From assembly GCA_028622995.1 (NCBI GenBank), contig JAJQJQ010000002.1:5518001-5582000 (forward strand): DNA of 64,000 nt, written 5' to 3'. The notes below the pieces were generated by a model, which was given only the letters and a program-made list of their open reading frames with translations, did no database searches and was not told where the DNA came from. Both the position numbers and the translations under genes were made by a program. The stretch is from Panagrolaimus kolymaensis. Its lineage: Eukaryota > Nematoda > Chromadorea > Rhabditida > Panagrolaimidae. Shown here piece by piece: positions 51,906 to 63,527 of this stretch (position 1 is its first letter; the number at the start of each line of letters is the position of its first letter).

Positions 51906-53558
51906 TTAAAATCTGTTTTCAATTTTGCAAAGAAATGGCGAAGGAATGATAGTGCCACCGATTTCTCTTCTACCAAAGTTAGTTTTATCAACCGGATAAT
52001 CGAGCTGGAAAAAAATATTAGTTAAAACTAATCGATAAAAGCTTACTCTAAATTGATTTGCAATGTTTGCAGCAAATAAAAACAATTCTAATCTTGCTAA
52101 ACCTTCGCCCAAACATGCACGTTTTCCAATTCCAAAAGGCATTAATTCTGGAGGTTGAAAGAATTTTCCTTTTTTATCCAAAAATCTTTCAGGTTTAAAT
52201 TTTTGTGGTTCAGGAAAATATCTTTCATCCATAAGTACAGTGGAAACTTGATGAGTGATAATTGTGTTTTCAGGAATTTTATATCCATGAATTTCGGTGT
52301 CTTTTGTAGTTCGATGAAAGAGATTCACTGGCACCAAGTTGCAATACCGTTGAGTTTCAGCCACTACAGCATTAACATAATTTAAATTGCTTTTATCATC
52401 AAGAGTTATAACTCGATCATTTCCTATAACTTCATCCAACTCGACGTGTAACTTTTTTTGAACTTGAGGATTTTGAATTAAGTAAATGCATAACCATGCT
52501 AAAGTATTGGAGGTGGTTTCTTGACCCGCAATCCATAAATCAAAAACAGTAGCATAAAGTTGGGAATCACTAAAACTTATGTATTAATAGCATATTACCA
52601 TTGTTAAGGTCAATAGACTCAAAAACTTACTCAAAATAATTATCCATACTTCCATCTTTTTTCATTTTATATTGATGGCGAAGATATGCTTCAACAAAAT
52701 CAGTGGGTTCTTCATCGGCTTCAAAATCAATGGCTTTTCGATGATCGTCGATACGATTATAGAAAAAATCTTTCGCTTTTTCATTTTCTTCCATAAAATA
52801 TTTAAAATATGAACTAAATATAGGGAATTTCTTATAAAATTCGGGATCATTATCCATTATTCGAAATAGTGGATTTGAAACTTGAGAAACTTGAAATTGA
52901 GCAAATTTTTTAACCATGTGAAATTCGGCTTCCTTCTCCTATAAAAAATTATGTTTTTTTAATTTGGCCTATTTTTCTTGAAAGTACAAACTTTGCCATA
53001 GCGATATCCAAATGTAAGACCATTGATGATACTTCCAACACCTAAATCAATGACATTTTGAATGCTGACATCTTTTTTGCCCTTTTGCAACTCGACTTTG
53101 ATATCCGAAATGAGATTTGTAACTTCAACGAGGACTCTTTCTTGCATTAAATTTCTTCCTAATCCAAAGTTTCGAAAAACATGAAGAGCAAATCTTCGAT
53201 TTTCTCGCCATTTAGGTCCTTCCGAAAAAATCACTCCATTATTTCCTTCCCGAATATAATTATTCCATTTCAAATGGAGTCTTCCAGTGTATGTTTCACC
53301 ATCCTTTAAAAATGTTTCCATTATTGTTGGAGCATCATGAAGTGAAACGATCGGTTGATTGCCAAACCAAACAGTTTGAAGATCTCCGAATTGTTTTTGC
53401 CATTTTTGCAATTGTACATCCAAATCCGTAAAATGCATGGATAAAAGATTACCAAATATTGGCAATGGGATAGGCCCAGGTGGCAAATTTCTTCGCTTCC
53501 AAAATAAATGGAAAAAGAAGTAAAGGAAAATAACAAAAAATATAATTAAAACAAGCAT
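51906..53558 (-). CDS. Cytochrome P450, CYP33-like (CYP2 clan), 4 exons, 498 aa
   Basis: Microsomal haem-thiolate mono-oxygenase that inserts oxygen into fatty acids or xenobiotics using electrons from P450 reductase. Exons on the minus strand: 53558-52992, 52938-52631, 52569-52047 and 52004-51906; phases agree and give 498 residues, normal for the family. Residues 1-20 form the N-terminal ER anchor, then WKRRN and the proline hinge LPPGPIPLP. I-helix AGQETT is at 306-311, ExxR (ETQR) at 363-366, PERF at 418-421 and the haem loop FGIGKRACLG at 437-446 with Cys444 as ligand. All key residues are intact. The WKRRNLPPGP start, DGETY and LMQER segments resemble C. elegans CYP33 proteins. The first donor is unusual (AAA then GTTTGT) but gives the alignment-consistent GYRYGKEKEAEF. 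The substrate is unknown. Confidence 0.93.
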
Positions 53559-53602
53559 TTAAAAAAAAGGAAAAACTTTAATCAATCAAATTAATTTAAG
53601 TT

Positions 53603-53613
53603 CTTTTTATATA
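53603..53613 (-). promoter_or_regulatory. TATA-like element upstream of the P450 gene
   Basis: TATATAAAAAG on the minus strand about 45-55 nt before the P450 ATG at 53558. In such AT-rich DNA a chance match is possible. Confidence 0.3.
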
Positions 53614-55610
53614 TAAATAAATATTTTATGGTTTCTGCTTTAGATTATAGCCATAGTTGTGTTTTCATTTTTGACAGTTATAATTTGAATTCAAACACAA
53701 AACAGAACACGATTATTGTTTATTTTTTTCAGTTTTCTTTAATGATAATGAAGAAGCAAAGGTTAAAAATATTATATTTATTTATTTATACATTCAATCA
53801 AACCAAAAATTCAAATCGAATTAGACATTGTTTCTAAGACCTATCTTAAAAAGAAAGTTGTTGGAGATGTAATGCTACAAACTGATTTTTGGTGTAATAT
53901 CAAAAAGATATGACATTAATACAAAAGTTATTGTCCTGCAGTGTTTTTTTTAATTTGCATTTACTTCATTTTTCGAATGAGTTTTTGGAAAAAGATTTGA
54001 ATTGATATCTTTAGTTTAATTAAGCCCTCTTGAAAAAAGAACAAATGTTTTCAAACAAACAAAAGATGCTTTTACAAATTAGTACTAATTGCTATAAAAA
54101 AAATCGACGATAAAAAATACTTTTTTTTTATTATCAAAAAGTTTTAAATTTAGTTCTTTTTTTCATCTGATTTTTTGATAGTCAAACTGCGTCATCAATC
54201 GTTTTTTCTTTCTTTTTTTGCTGTTGGTAGAAAAATAGATATATTTAATTAAACTTCACTCACAAATAAAAAATGAACACGATTTCGAGCACCAATTGTT
54301 CTTTCTTTTCTTTCATATATTTAATTAAGCAACAAGGTGGTGGTTGGATTGGTTGCCATTGCAATCGTTTATTTCCTATCTCTCTCCATCGATGGCGGCG
54401 GCAACAACGACAAATTGCTTTTTTATTTGTTTGAAACAAAGTTGTCATTATCTCTTTCTTTTTCTTGATTATGATCATCGATAAAGAGAAGGTATATTTT
54501 TAAAAGTGGGCGAAAATAAGTGTTGCACATTGGATTTCAACGAAAGCTTTTGATGCCACGCGGAAAAGAAGCATCCAATTTGTCACTTTTTTGTTTTTAA
54601 TGCCAATCATTTTTTTCTTTATTTGATACACTTGTAAAAATCAAAAAACTATTTGCAAACAAAAAAAGTAAAACGAAAATACACAAAGTTTTTTGTTGTT
54701 GTTGTTGAGATGTTTGACGTCAAATATGAGGAAGCAAGTGGCAAAGAAGAGAGAGAAAGAAAATCATAATCATGTTATTATGGTAACAAAGAAAAAAAAT
54801 GCTTTCTTTTGTTAAACTTTTTTTTTATGCTTTTATGATTCATAATTTAATTTAGCGAATTTGCAAAATTTTATCTTTGTGTAGATTTGCTTGATGTCAA
54901 TTTTTTCCCGATTTTTAAAATCAGATGATGTTTTGAATGAAAACAAACTTTTGTTTAATTATCAAAAAAATAAGTTTTTAAATTTTTTTTCTCTGTGTAC
55001 AATATTTCAACGATGCCTAAACGTGACAAATAAAACCCACCACATGCATTTCCTTTTTTTATAAAAATAAATAATTTTTTAAGAAAGCTTGAGAAAAAAG
55101 AAAAAAGACATAAACTTGTTTAAACGAGAAAAACACAAAGAATTCAAAGCAAAGTAAAAAAAAAATGTGGCAATTTATTATAGCGATAAACAATTTAATG
55201 AGCATCGCAGATCGACATCGACCAGTGGAATCATCGGAAGTCAGTCTTCGATCCAGATGGTTTAAACGAAACATTTAAAAAATAAAAAAGATGCAAGCTG
55301 GTGCTGCAACCGCAAAACATGAAGAAGAAGAAAAGAATAACAAAAATCTGTCGCCTGCTGTAAAAAAGTTTTTAAAACGACTGATTGGATTAAAAACTTA
55401 GAGTTAAGAAAAAAGTTTAAAGATTGATTAGTGAAAAATAGTTAGAAAAGTATAAAATATTTTGATTATTAAAATGAGAAGAAAAATGTGCGAAAAATGC
55501 ATATACATATCAATTATACTAATATTGAATATACTATAGCAACATAAGGGGAAAGCTTCGTCTAAAATAAAATAAACGCATTTAATAATTTACAAAAACA
55601 AAAGTTAAAA

Positions 55611-55616
55611 TTTATT
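55611..55616 (-). terminator. Poly(A) signal AATAAA for the candidate terminal exon
   Basis: Hexamer on the minus strand 26 nt after the stop of the candidate exon at 55643-55744. Confidence 0.4.
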
Positions 55617-55642
55617 GTTAGATGACATTGTTAGTTTTTAAT

Positions 55643-55744
55643 TTACATTAACTTTTCGTCATAAACAACGGTAATATCGAATTGACGAATTCTCAAAGTA
55701 AAGACCTTCAGTGCTAACACCTGAGCTTCACCGGCTGCCATGAA
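55643..55744 (-). CDS. Candidate C-terminal coding exon of an unidentified gene (partial)
   Basis: On the minus strand the acceptor CTATTTACAG (55745-55754) is followed by a 34-codon open frame (102 nt) ending in TAA at 55645-55643, with AATAAA at 55616-55611, 26 nt past the stop. The frame reads FMAAGEAQVLALK and continues to DITVVYDEKLM. Its codons are balanced and its GC content is far above the flanks. An internal ATG is its second codon, so it could also be a tiny ORF of 32 residues. A possible upstream piece lies at about 55818-55856 (-), an ATG frame reading MVVMVVEILKGIE before a weak GTTGTT donor, in matching phase. I do not recognise the protein. A degenerate pseudogene is also possible. 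Confidence 0.4.
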   Translation of the reverse strand, partial: FMAAGEAQVLALKVFTLRIRQFDITVVYDEKLM

Positions 55745-58700
55745 CTGTAAATAGCTAATAAGCTATTCCCATTTCTGATGTTTTGTCGAGCTCTCTTTTT
55801 AAAGTTAAAGAATTTCAACAACCTCTATTCCCTTGAGGATTTCTACCACCATAACCACCATTTTTCTTTATGGAAAAAACACTTCAACTTTATTTCCCAA
55901 AAGTAAAAGCCTTCATCGAAGATGAAAAAATACATACAACTATTAAACCTCAAAAGTTCCAACCATTTTTTTGATTTACCATTCAATTTACTTTTGCACT
56001 CTCATCAAAAAATGGCACATTCATTCATTTGTTCCAAGTTCCACTTTATTTTTTGCTTTCTTAATTTTCCACTTGACTTAAATTTGTTTCGAAAAAAGAT
56101 TTTGTGCAAAAAAATATATATAAATTTATCTTAAGTTTTTTTTTTTGCAATATTTTAAGCCCTCCAAAAAAAACTAACACCAACCAAGAAAAAAGTGTAA
56201 CTTTTTATTTTATTTTTTTGTTTCGAAGAAGAAGCAAATTAGCTAACGGTTGACCTCATGAAACACTAAAATAAAGCTAACCTCTTTAGGGCAAAGATTT
56301 TTTTTATTATTCCAACATCTTTCTTTTCTTTCTTTGGTTAGCGTCCTTCAACTTGAGCAACAAGCAAGAAAGATGCAAGCGATGAAAGTTGGTTTTTTTT
56401 GAAATCTTTTTTAGACTCAATTTTTTTCTAAGCTATGGACTTCAAAAAGATAAATGATGATGGTAGTAGTCTCTGAAAAGTGAATATCGGACATTTGCAT
56501 ATTATTTCCGGGTGAGCCGCCGACGTTCACATTTTTTTATAAGGAGACTTGACTTTTCTTTTTTTGCAAAAGTAAATCATGCTTCATGATAATTAATGGC
56601 AGTTTTTTTTGTTTTGCATTTTTTTTTCTGCAGTTCTTTTTCAAAAATGTTTTTACTTTTCTTTAAATTAAGCGCCCATTTATGAGAAAAAGAAAAAGAA
56701 GCACACAAAAAAGTAAATCAAACCTTGTTAAGGCTAAAAGGCGGAGACAGCTTTGTTATTTATAAAAAATAAAAATAAAAAAATGTGAAGAAGATGAAAG
56801 CATTCTTGAAGGAGATGCTCCTTCCTTTTCATTGCAACTTTGTTTTTTTTTACTCTTGTTGTTTTTATTATTTTTTTTCTTGATGGATTAGTAATAAAAG
56901 TTTTCATTTAAAGAATGTTGTTTCTTAAAATCCTACCACAAATGAAATTAATTTTTTGATGTTAGGCTTATTCTTTATTTTTTATTATCATGTTTTTTGT
57001 TTTATTTGTTAAAGCATTTTGTTCGGTCGATTAATCACTCTGTATCACATTTGCTTTTTCACTAACCTTTAGTAATTTGCTAAAGGATTTAATGAATGAT
57101 AACACCGTCATCCAAAAATCTAATCTCATCTCATTCATTGCTAAGCAGCTTTTTATTATTCATCTCTTCTTCTTTTTTCATGAACGGTAAAACAAAAAAA
57201 GAAGGTTTTTTATGTTCACATTTTTTTTTTTATTTGAAACGACAACGAAGACACGTTGTTAGTTTTTGCTAGTTGTTGTAGTAGTTATATGTAATGTCTC
57301 GACACCACTCTATCGCTGTTGCTTGCAGCTTTGAGGGTTTTAATGAGCCCTAAAGAGAAAAAGAGATAAAGAAAGCCTCAACGACGACAATAAAGCAAGT
57401 CAAAGCAAGCAACTTGTCGAGATCGCGTAACCAACAATATCTATCTCTATTTCTATTCATCCTATATCCGCCCATCAATTTGCCAGTTGTGCTTTGCCAA
57501 CAAAAAAACACTCAAAAAAGAGGTAATGTATCAGAGCAGTCGTCGACCACTTTTTTCGTTTCCTTCTTTTGTGTTTCTTCCCTCAAAAAAAAAAAAATAG
57601 GAAGCTTTTTTGAGAATCATATTTTTTTCTTAACTTTTTTTAAAAGTTGCAGAGTTAGTTTCATAAACCCAACAACAAAAAATATGAATCTCTTCTTCCA
57701 CATTAAAGGCCGCCTTGCCAGAAAACGGGGGCTTAGATATTTTGCTCGCCTACTTTGCTACTTCATCGTTGAATTTAACTTTGGGTCACTTATCAAAAAG
57801 TATTTTGATGACGTTATGTTTTTTTCTCACTTTGATCCCTTTTTTGCCTTTTTTTTGTCTTAACTTAAAACAAAAGCACCCTCCGAAATTTAAAAAAAAT
57901 AAAAGTTAGTTGAAGAAGTATTTTGTTTCCTTGAGCTTTCTTGGTGGAGGCTTATATATATGTAACTAACTCCTTTCACCATTTTGCTCGCCATCAAAAA
58001 GGTTTTTTTGTTTGAAACAATTGCTTGAGGCAATCCCTTTTCTCCTTCTCCTTCTTCTGCTTCTGAATACAACTACCCAGCCATTTCGCTTGCTGCTTCT
58101 TCGTCTTCTAATTTTGGTTATTGCCTTTCCTCTTCCTAAAATTTTATTATTATTTTTATTGGAACAAATCTCAAGAGTTACTCATTCATTTCCCTCTTGT
58201 TTTTTTTGTTTTGTTAATTTATAAAAAAAATATTCTTAAAACTTTTCCTTCCAAAATTATCGAAGATATAAAAATATTGCTATGAAAAAAAGGCATGAAA
58301 TTTTAAGAAAATTATTTAAAGTTTCAAAAAAAATTTGCGTCATTAATAATTAGATTTTTCAAATAATTATCTTTTATTTCCTTGGTCATTTTTATAAAAC
58401 AACCACTATAAAGTTTTAAACGAACCTTGTTCATTTTAATAAAAGGAAGGCATTATTTAAAAGTTCAAAAAATGAATTATTTATTTGGTTTGTCTGTCCA
58501 TTTTTTTTAAAAATTTTCTATTGTTTTGTTTATCTTTTATTAAACGATAAATAAAATATCTCATCATTGCATGTAACAATTTCCTTGTAAAAACATTTTA
58601 GCCGTTGATCTTCTTTTCTTTTTTTGCTCATTATGTCATTTGCAGAAGCTAATTATTTGGACTTTAGTTATTTTATTTTTATTTTTCAAAGGTGACATTT

Positions 58701-59649
58701 CTTTTTTATATGTCTTTCTTTTTTAGATTCTTCCGTGATGCCGTTTGTCAATATTGAAAAAAAATAAAAAATAAAAATGTTGAATTTGTCTCTCAACTAA
58801 AACGAAAGGGCATATCTCTCGTCTGCTTCTTATTCGTCTTCAATTTTTTTATTTTGTTAAAAAATGTGTTATTTATTAGAAGAAGAAAAAATGCTTAGCT
58901 ATAGCTTCAACACAATATTGAACACAATAAAAAAGGATGTCTTGGAAAATAAAAAAAGAGATGCGCGAACAATTCAATTTTCAAAAAAAATTCAGAAGTA
59001 AACGAAGCTACATTTTCAAGAGTCTTCTCCCTTTATTTTTCTTCTGTCGTGGTTGCCTTTTGGGCCAAAGAGCATTGTTGTCCTTGTCGAACAACGGCGA
59101 CGACGAAGATGAGAGTGATGAAGGAGAGGAATTGTTGTTATTGTTAAAGACTTATTTCTCAACGGCTTTCAAGACAAATGCATTTATGCATTTACATTGA
59201 AGCCAAAGCTCCGATGTGGAAGAAATGGAAAGGGAGACTTTCAATTACCCTATCCCATGGGAGTTATATCATCGGTTTATTTTATTCAACACTCTCTAAG
59301 ATTGTTAGCAACCTCATCATCAAAAACATCCCATCGTCATCATTATCCTTCTTCGTCGCTTCAATAACTTCTTTAAAATATTTTTTTATATTTTTTGTTT
59401 GCTTTTAAAAATTGCATCGTAAGCTTTTTTACAAGGCTTTTTTTATTTCATTTTCGTTTTTTCTAAAAAAAAAATTGAGAATTATTTTATACAAAAAAGT
59501 GAATAAAAAAGAAAGATGTTGTAACAACTTTTATCAAAGCTTTTTTGTTCATTTAAATATTGAATTGTATGCCGCGCTTTTTTCAAGTATCTTACTTTTT
59601 CCATTGTTTGAGATGCAAGCCTTTTCGATATTTTGCTTTTTGCAAACAG

Positions 59650-59702
59650 CGCCGCGGCCAGAATCCAATAGGGCGCCAACGTCATTCGGCGGAATTTGGC
59701 AG
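59650..59702 (+). other. GC-rich exon-like island upstream of the ligand-gated channel
   Basis: 53 nt of GC-rich sequence (CGCCGCGGCCAGAATCCAAT and on) in AT-rich surroundings. It is bounded by TTTTTGCAAACAG on the left and AG followed by GTTTTATT on the right, the same donor type as channel exon 1. Joined to the exon starting at 60100, it stays open and in frame with the channel ATG (codons RRGQNPIGRQRHSAEFGR). It may be a 5' exon, coding or not, of the channel gene. A promoter CpG patch or an element fragment are alternatives. Confidence 0.35.
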
Positions 59703-60096
59703 GTTTTATTATTGAATGAATCTGCATACAGCCTTCTAACAATTACAACATAGCTTTTTCATGTTTCATTCGAGAAAAAAATATCTCAACACGCGTAACC
59801 ATAGTAGACACATTTCCCTTGAGATTCTAACTCTTCTGACTAACAAGCTTCTTGATCTCTTTATGTTTTTGTTGTTGTCCGAGGATTGAAATCTAAAGGA
59901 ATCAAAAAGAATTTTGTTGCAAACTTTTCTATTTGAGTGACAGACATTTTCTTTTCCCTCTATTTTTGCATCCTACGCACCAACGCTTGTTTCATCCATG
60001 TTTTTATTCTTCTCTTTATTGAAGTTTTGCTTTTCATTTCCGCGTGTTTAATATTCAATTTAATTTAAAAAATTTGAACTTCGAATTTTGTGTTTT

Positions 60097-60099
60097 CAG
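60097..60099 (+). promoter_or_regulatory. Splice acceptor 1 nt before the channel start codon
   Basis: TTTTGTGTTTTCAG is followed by A and the ATG at 60101. Typical of trans-spliced nematode mRNAs, or the acceptor for the candidate upstream exon at 59650-59702. Confidence 0.55.
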
Positions 60100-60100
60100 A

Positions 60101-63100
60101 ATGGTTACACGGGAAAAGCAACGTCGAAAAAAATTTATAAAAGAAGATATTATTTGCAAAAACACATGTGTTCCAAGTTGCAGTGGAGAAAGCGTCGCTT
60201 CTTCAACTTCCGAAAAATTTAACGATAGCCTTGAAAGAAATTATTCCATATTCAGATTATCCAGAATACCCTCATCTCCAGTGATATTATTCATAACTTT
60301 TATAATTTGTGGCTTATTTAGGCTGGCTGAATGTTCACCACAGCAATGGGAACAAGGAACAGGCCCAAATACAACTTACATATCACAGGTTTTATTTTAC
60401 TCTTCCTATCATTGAGACTTAGCTTTTTTAGGTATTAAATCGATTAACAGATCGCTCAAAATATGATAAACGTTTGAGGCCGTTGTATGGTGAAAGCCCG
60501 GTGGATGTTGGAATAACCATTCATGTTTCATCCATTTCGGCTGTGAGCGAAGTTGATATGGATTTTACCCTTGATTTTTATCTTCGTCAAACATGGCAAG
60601 ATCCTCGATTAGCTTTTGGAAAGCTTGATATTGGTTTTGAAAAAATTAAATCTTTAACTGTTGGTGTTGATTATCTCGATCGGTTGTGGAAACCTGATAC
60701 GGTAAATTTATTTACATATTTATGGCTCAAAAAGAATTAAATATATTTTAGTTTTTTCCAAATGAAAAAAAATCATTTTTTCATGTTGCAACCACACATA
60801 ATTCATTTCTTAGAATTGAACCCGATGGAAGAGTGAGTTATTACTTATTTTTGTTTTCAAAGTTTTAAGAATGATGACTTCTTGGTGGTCATAAGTAAAA
60901 GTACCATGTAGCTTTAAAAAAAACTTCCGGATTCTGACAGATGCCTTTTTCACTAACCGCAACAGCTGAGAAAACAAATAAAAAAACTATTGTTTTTACT
61001 CTTTTTTTTCTGAAAACATTCATCAAAGTTTGCTTCAATAATTTTTTGCTCTTTTTTATGACCTCACGTTGAATGAGGAGACAATGGGAGTCTTTTCCAG
61101 GTAGTAGTAGTTAGTATCTGCTGCTAGTAAATAATAGATTGGAAAATTTTTGCTTCACTTTTATGTGACGCAGTGTTTTTCGAATTCAAAAAATAACATG
61201 AAGAATTTGCCGCTTTAATAATATTTGAGTACTTTTTTTGTTTTAAATTCAATAATCTTCTTCCTCGAAAAATAAAGCAAAAAGTGAGAGATGAGGAACT
61301 TTTATGTGTTTTTTGACTAACAAAAAAATTGTCACTCAAAATCAATGGCTCGAGAAAACAAAACACGAATGAGACAAATCTTTTGTTGTTCTAAAGTGTT
61401 TATTTTTTATTCGAAAGATAAAAACATTTAATAAAAATGTTTTTCTTCGGATTTTTTTAAAGGAAGTAAAGTGTTTATTAGTTTTGAGCTTAAAAGCAGA
61501 GCCAAGTTTTTTTGAGCGAACATGCTAGCGATGAAAAAAAGAAGAAGAAGCATACCCAGCAATGGGGCAACGCCTGTTTAGACAGTTACCAAACAACTTG
61601 AATAAAATGTCAGCAATCTATCAATCAAACTCGAAATAAAAAAAAGACCTAAAACAATTTTTTTGCCGTTCTTGGATTTATTTTTAAAAAAATTTACTTC
61701 TTTTGGGAATTCAACTAAATTTTTTAAAAACTTCATGTTCTTATTTTGCCTGACTTCGACGAACTAAAAATTCTGATGAGGAAGAAAAATAAAGAGAATG
61801 CAAACAAACAAAATGACTAACCTATGTCATTTTTGTTTTAGGTTTTCACATCCCAACGTCTTACCGTAACTGCAACATGTCCAATGGAATTGCAATTATT
61901 TCCAATGGATTCTCAGGTTTGAATTTCATATTCATGAGAAAGAAGAAAATGTGACGAAATAATTTTAGACATGCAAATTGGAAATTGAAAGTTATGGTTA
62001 TACTACGACAGATATCGATTATTTTTGGGGAATGAGAAAAACGGATAATCGAGAATCAGCTGTAGCTTTTGCAGAATTTTCTTTGCCACAATTTCAACGA
62101 GCGGGTTATCGAGTTAATATAACTAAAGCTAGAACCGCTTCAGGTTAGTATCATTCGTGGCATGTTTTGATACTAAAAGAAATTATTTTAGGTGAATATG
62201 TCCGCCTTTATTTTGAGATTATTCTTATTCGCAATTTGGGATTTTACCTCATGAATATTATCGTTCCATCCGTACTTATTGTTATGATTTCATGGGTTTC
62301 ATTTTGGCTTAATCGAGAAGCATCACCCGCTCGAGTTGGTCTTGGTGTAACAACTGTATGTTAATATTTTTAATTTAAAATTTGCTTACGATTAACTTAT
62401 TTTTAGGTCCTTACAATTACAACAGTTATTACAACAACAAATAATTCTATGCCAAAAGTTTCGTATATTAAAGGATTAGATGTATTCTTAAATTTTTGTT
62501 TCGTCATGGTATTTGCTTCATTGGTGGAATATGCAGTGGTATCATATATGAACAAAAAACTTGGACAACGTCGAGAGAAGAAACGAAAACGAGCTGAAGC
62601 CATGCCACAAACAACCGAATTCCCAATGTTTACAAATTATGCTCCAATGTCACCAAATCAAAATACAACATATAATTATCGAGCTCCTGGCCTTCCTTCA
62701 TCTTCACCAAGTGGTGGAACAACAACGAATCAACAAACCACAGTGCCCGGAAATGCGATGACTCCAGATTGTGATTGCAGGTATGGAAGCGTGTTACCCG
62801 TCGTTGATTTGGGACATACAGGCACAGGATCATCTTCAAATGCGGCAGCATTAAATTTGAGTTCATCCAATTCACGAACTGCAAATACCATTGAATACGC
62901 GCGTAAACTTCTCAAAATTCCTGGCAGGTTGAAAAATGCATGTTGTGAAAGTTATTTTGGGAGTAAATTTGTTATTCACATTTTGGAATCCAAAAATGTT
63001 TTTGTTATTTTTTAAATTACACTTTGCGCACTCCCTTATTTACATTAGTTTAGAAAAGTAATTTCCACCGTGTTGAAAATTTGTGAAAGTGATAGAAATA

Positions 63101-63527
63101 GAGAAATCACACAAGTCATAGTTTAAATTTTGACTTCAAAATAAAGCTAGTCTTTGAACTATGGTTTTAAAACTTGTTAGTACATATATTTTGTCTTAAA
63201 TCCTAAGTTTTTAATTAACTTATTGTCACTTAATTATATTACACTTCTCATCAATCCTTATTTAACATTTACTCTATTTTTAGAGCAATTCCACTTATGC
63301 AATATTCTCAAATGCCTCAAGATGGTTCATTTCGACCCATGCAAGTTGCATATGGAAAACGACGTCGCCCTGCTCGATGTTGTCGATATGTATCTCCATC
63401 AAAAATTGATAAATGTTCGAGATACATGTTTCCCGTCCTATTCGTTTCTTTTAACGTTGGATATTGGTGCATTATGAAAGTTTTAAGCACAACGACTCTA
63501 AATCAAAACTTTGTACGTTTTGAGTAA
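60101..63527 (+). CDS. Anion-selective Cys-loop receptor subunit, UNC-49/GABA-A-like, 8 exons, 605 aa
   Basis: Pentameric GABA-gated chloride channel subunit, probably at neuromuscular synapses. Exons: 60101-60388, 60432-60701, 60752-60832, 61842-61916, 61969-62143, 62192-62355, 62407-62937 minus its last 10 bases (ending 62927), and 63284-63527; total 605 residues. A hydrophobic signal-like segment sits late, at about 60-76. The ligand-binding domain follows. The Cys-loop is C226-C240 with exactly 13 residues between, and IESYGYT is typical of GABA receptors. M1 is at about 312-336. M2 starts [10 protein letters not shown] at 342; the PAR motif marks anion selectivity. M3 ends [13 protein letters not shown], then comes a long cytoplasmic loop (about 400-560), and M4 ([18 protein letters not shown]) is at about 569-586. 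Overall the M2-M3 region looks most like nematode UNC-49, though RDL- or LGC-type subunits are alternatives. C. elegans unc-49 has alternative C-terminal halves; only one set is visible before the window ends. Confidence 0.92.
60833..61841 (+). other. 1 kb intron 3 of the channel gene
   Basis: Much longer than the other introns of this gene (about 43-356 bp). It splits the region between loop E and the Cys-loop. No exon is seen within it. Confidence 0.65.

Larger units (their letters stand above)
53614..59649. other. Intergenic, AT-rich, with one candidate terminal exon
   Basis: Apart from the candidate exon at 55643-55744 I see no supported gene. A 36-residue ATG frame at 55291-55401 (+) and a mixed-codon stretch at about 55190-55274 (-) are the only other coding-like pieces. 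The ORFs around 57414-58224 and 58937-59200 are Phe/Ser/Leu-rich and unconvincing. Confidence 0.5.

Noticed and set aside
55059..55274. 71-codon minus-strand ORF starting MFRLNHLDRRLTSDD
   Set aside because: The first 25 codons look coding-like, but the rest is a hydrophobic Phe/Leu tail without a donor or poly(A) signal. Not enough for a gene call.
57414..57863. 149-codon plus-strand frame with a signal-peptide-like start
   Set aside because: No ATG in the upstream open frame, and it becomes Phe/Lys/Ser low-complexity. A GTAATG donor at 57520 exists but no partner exon was found.
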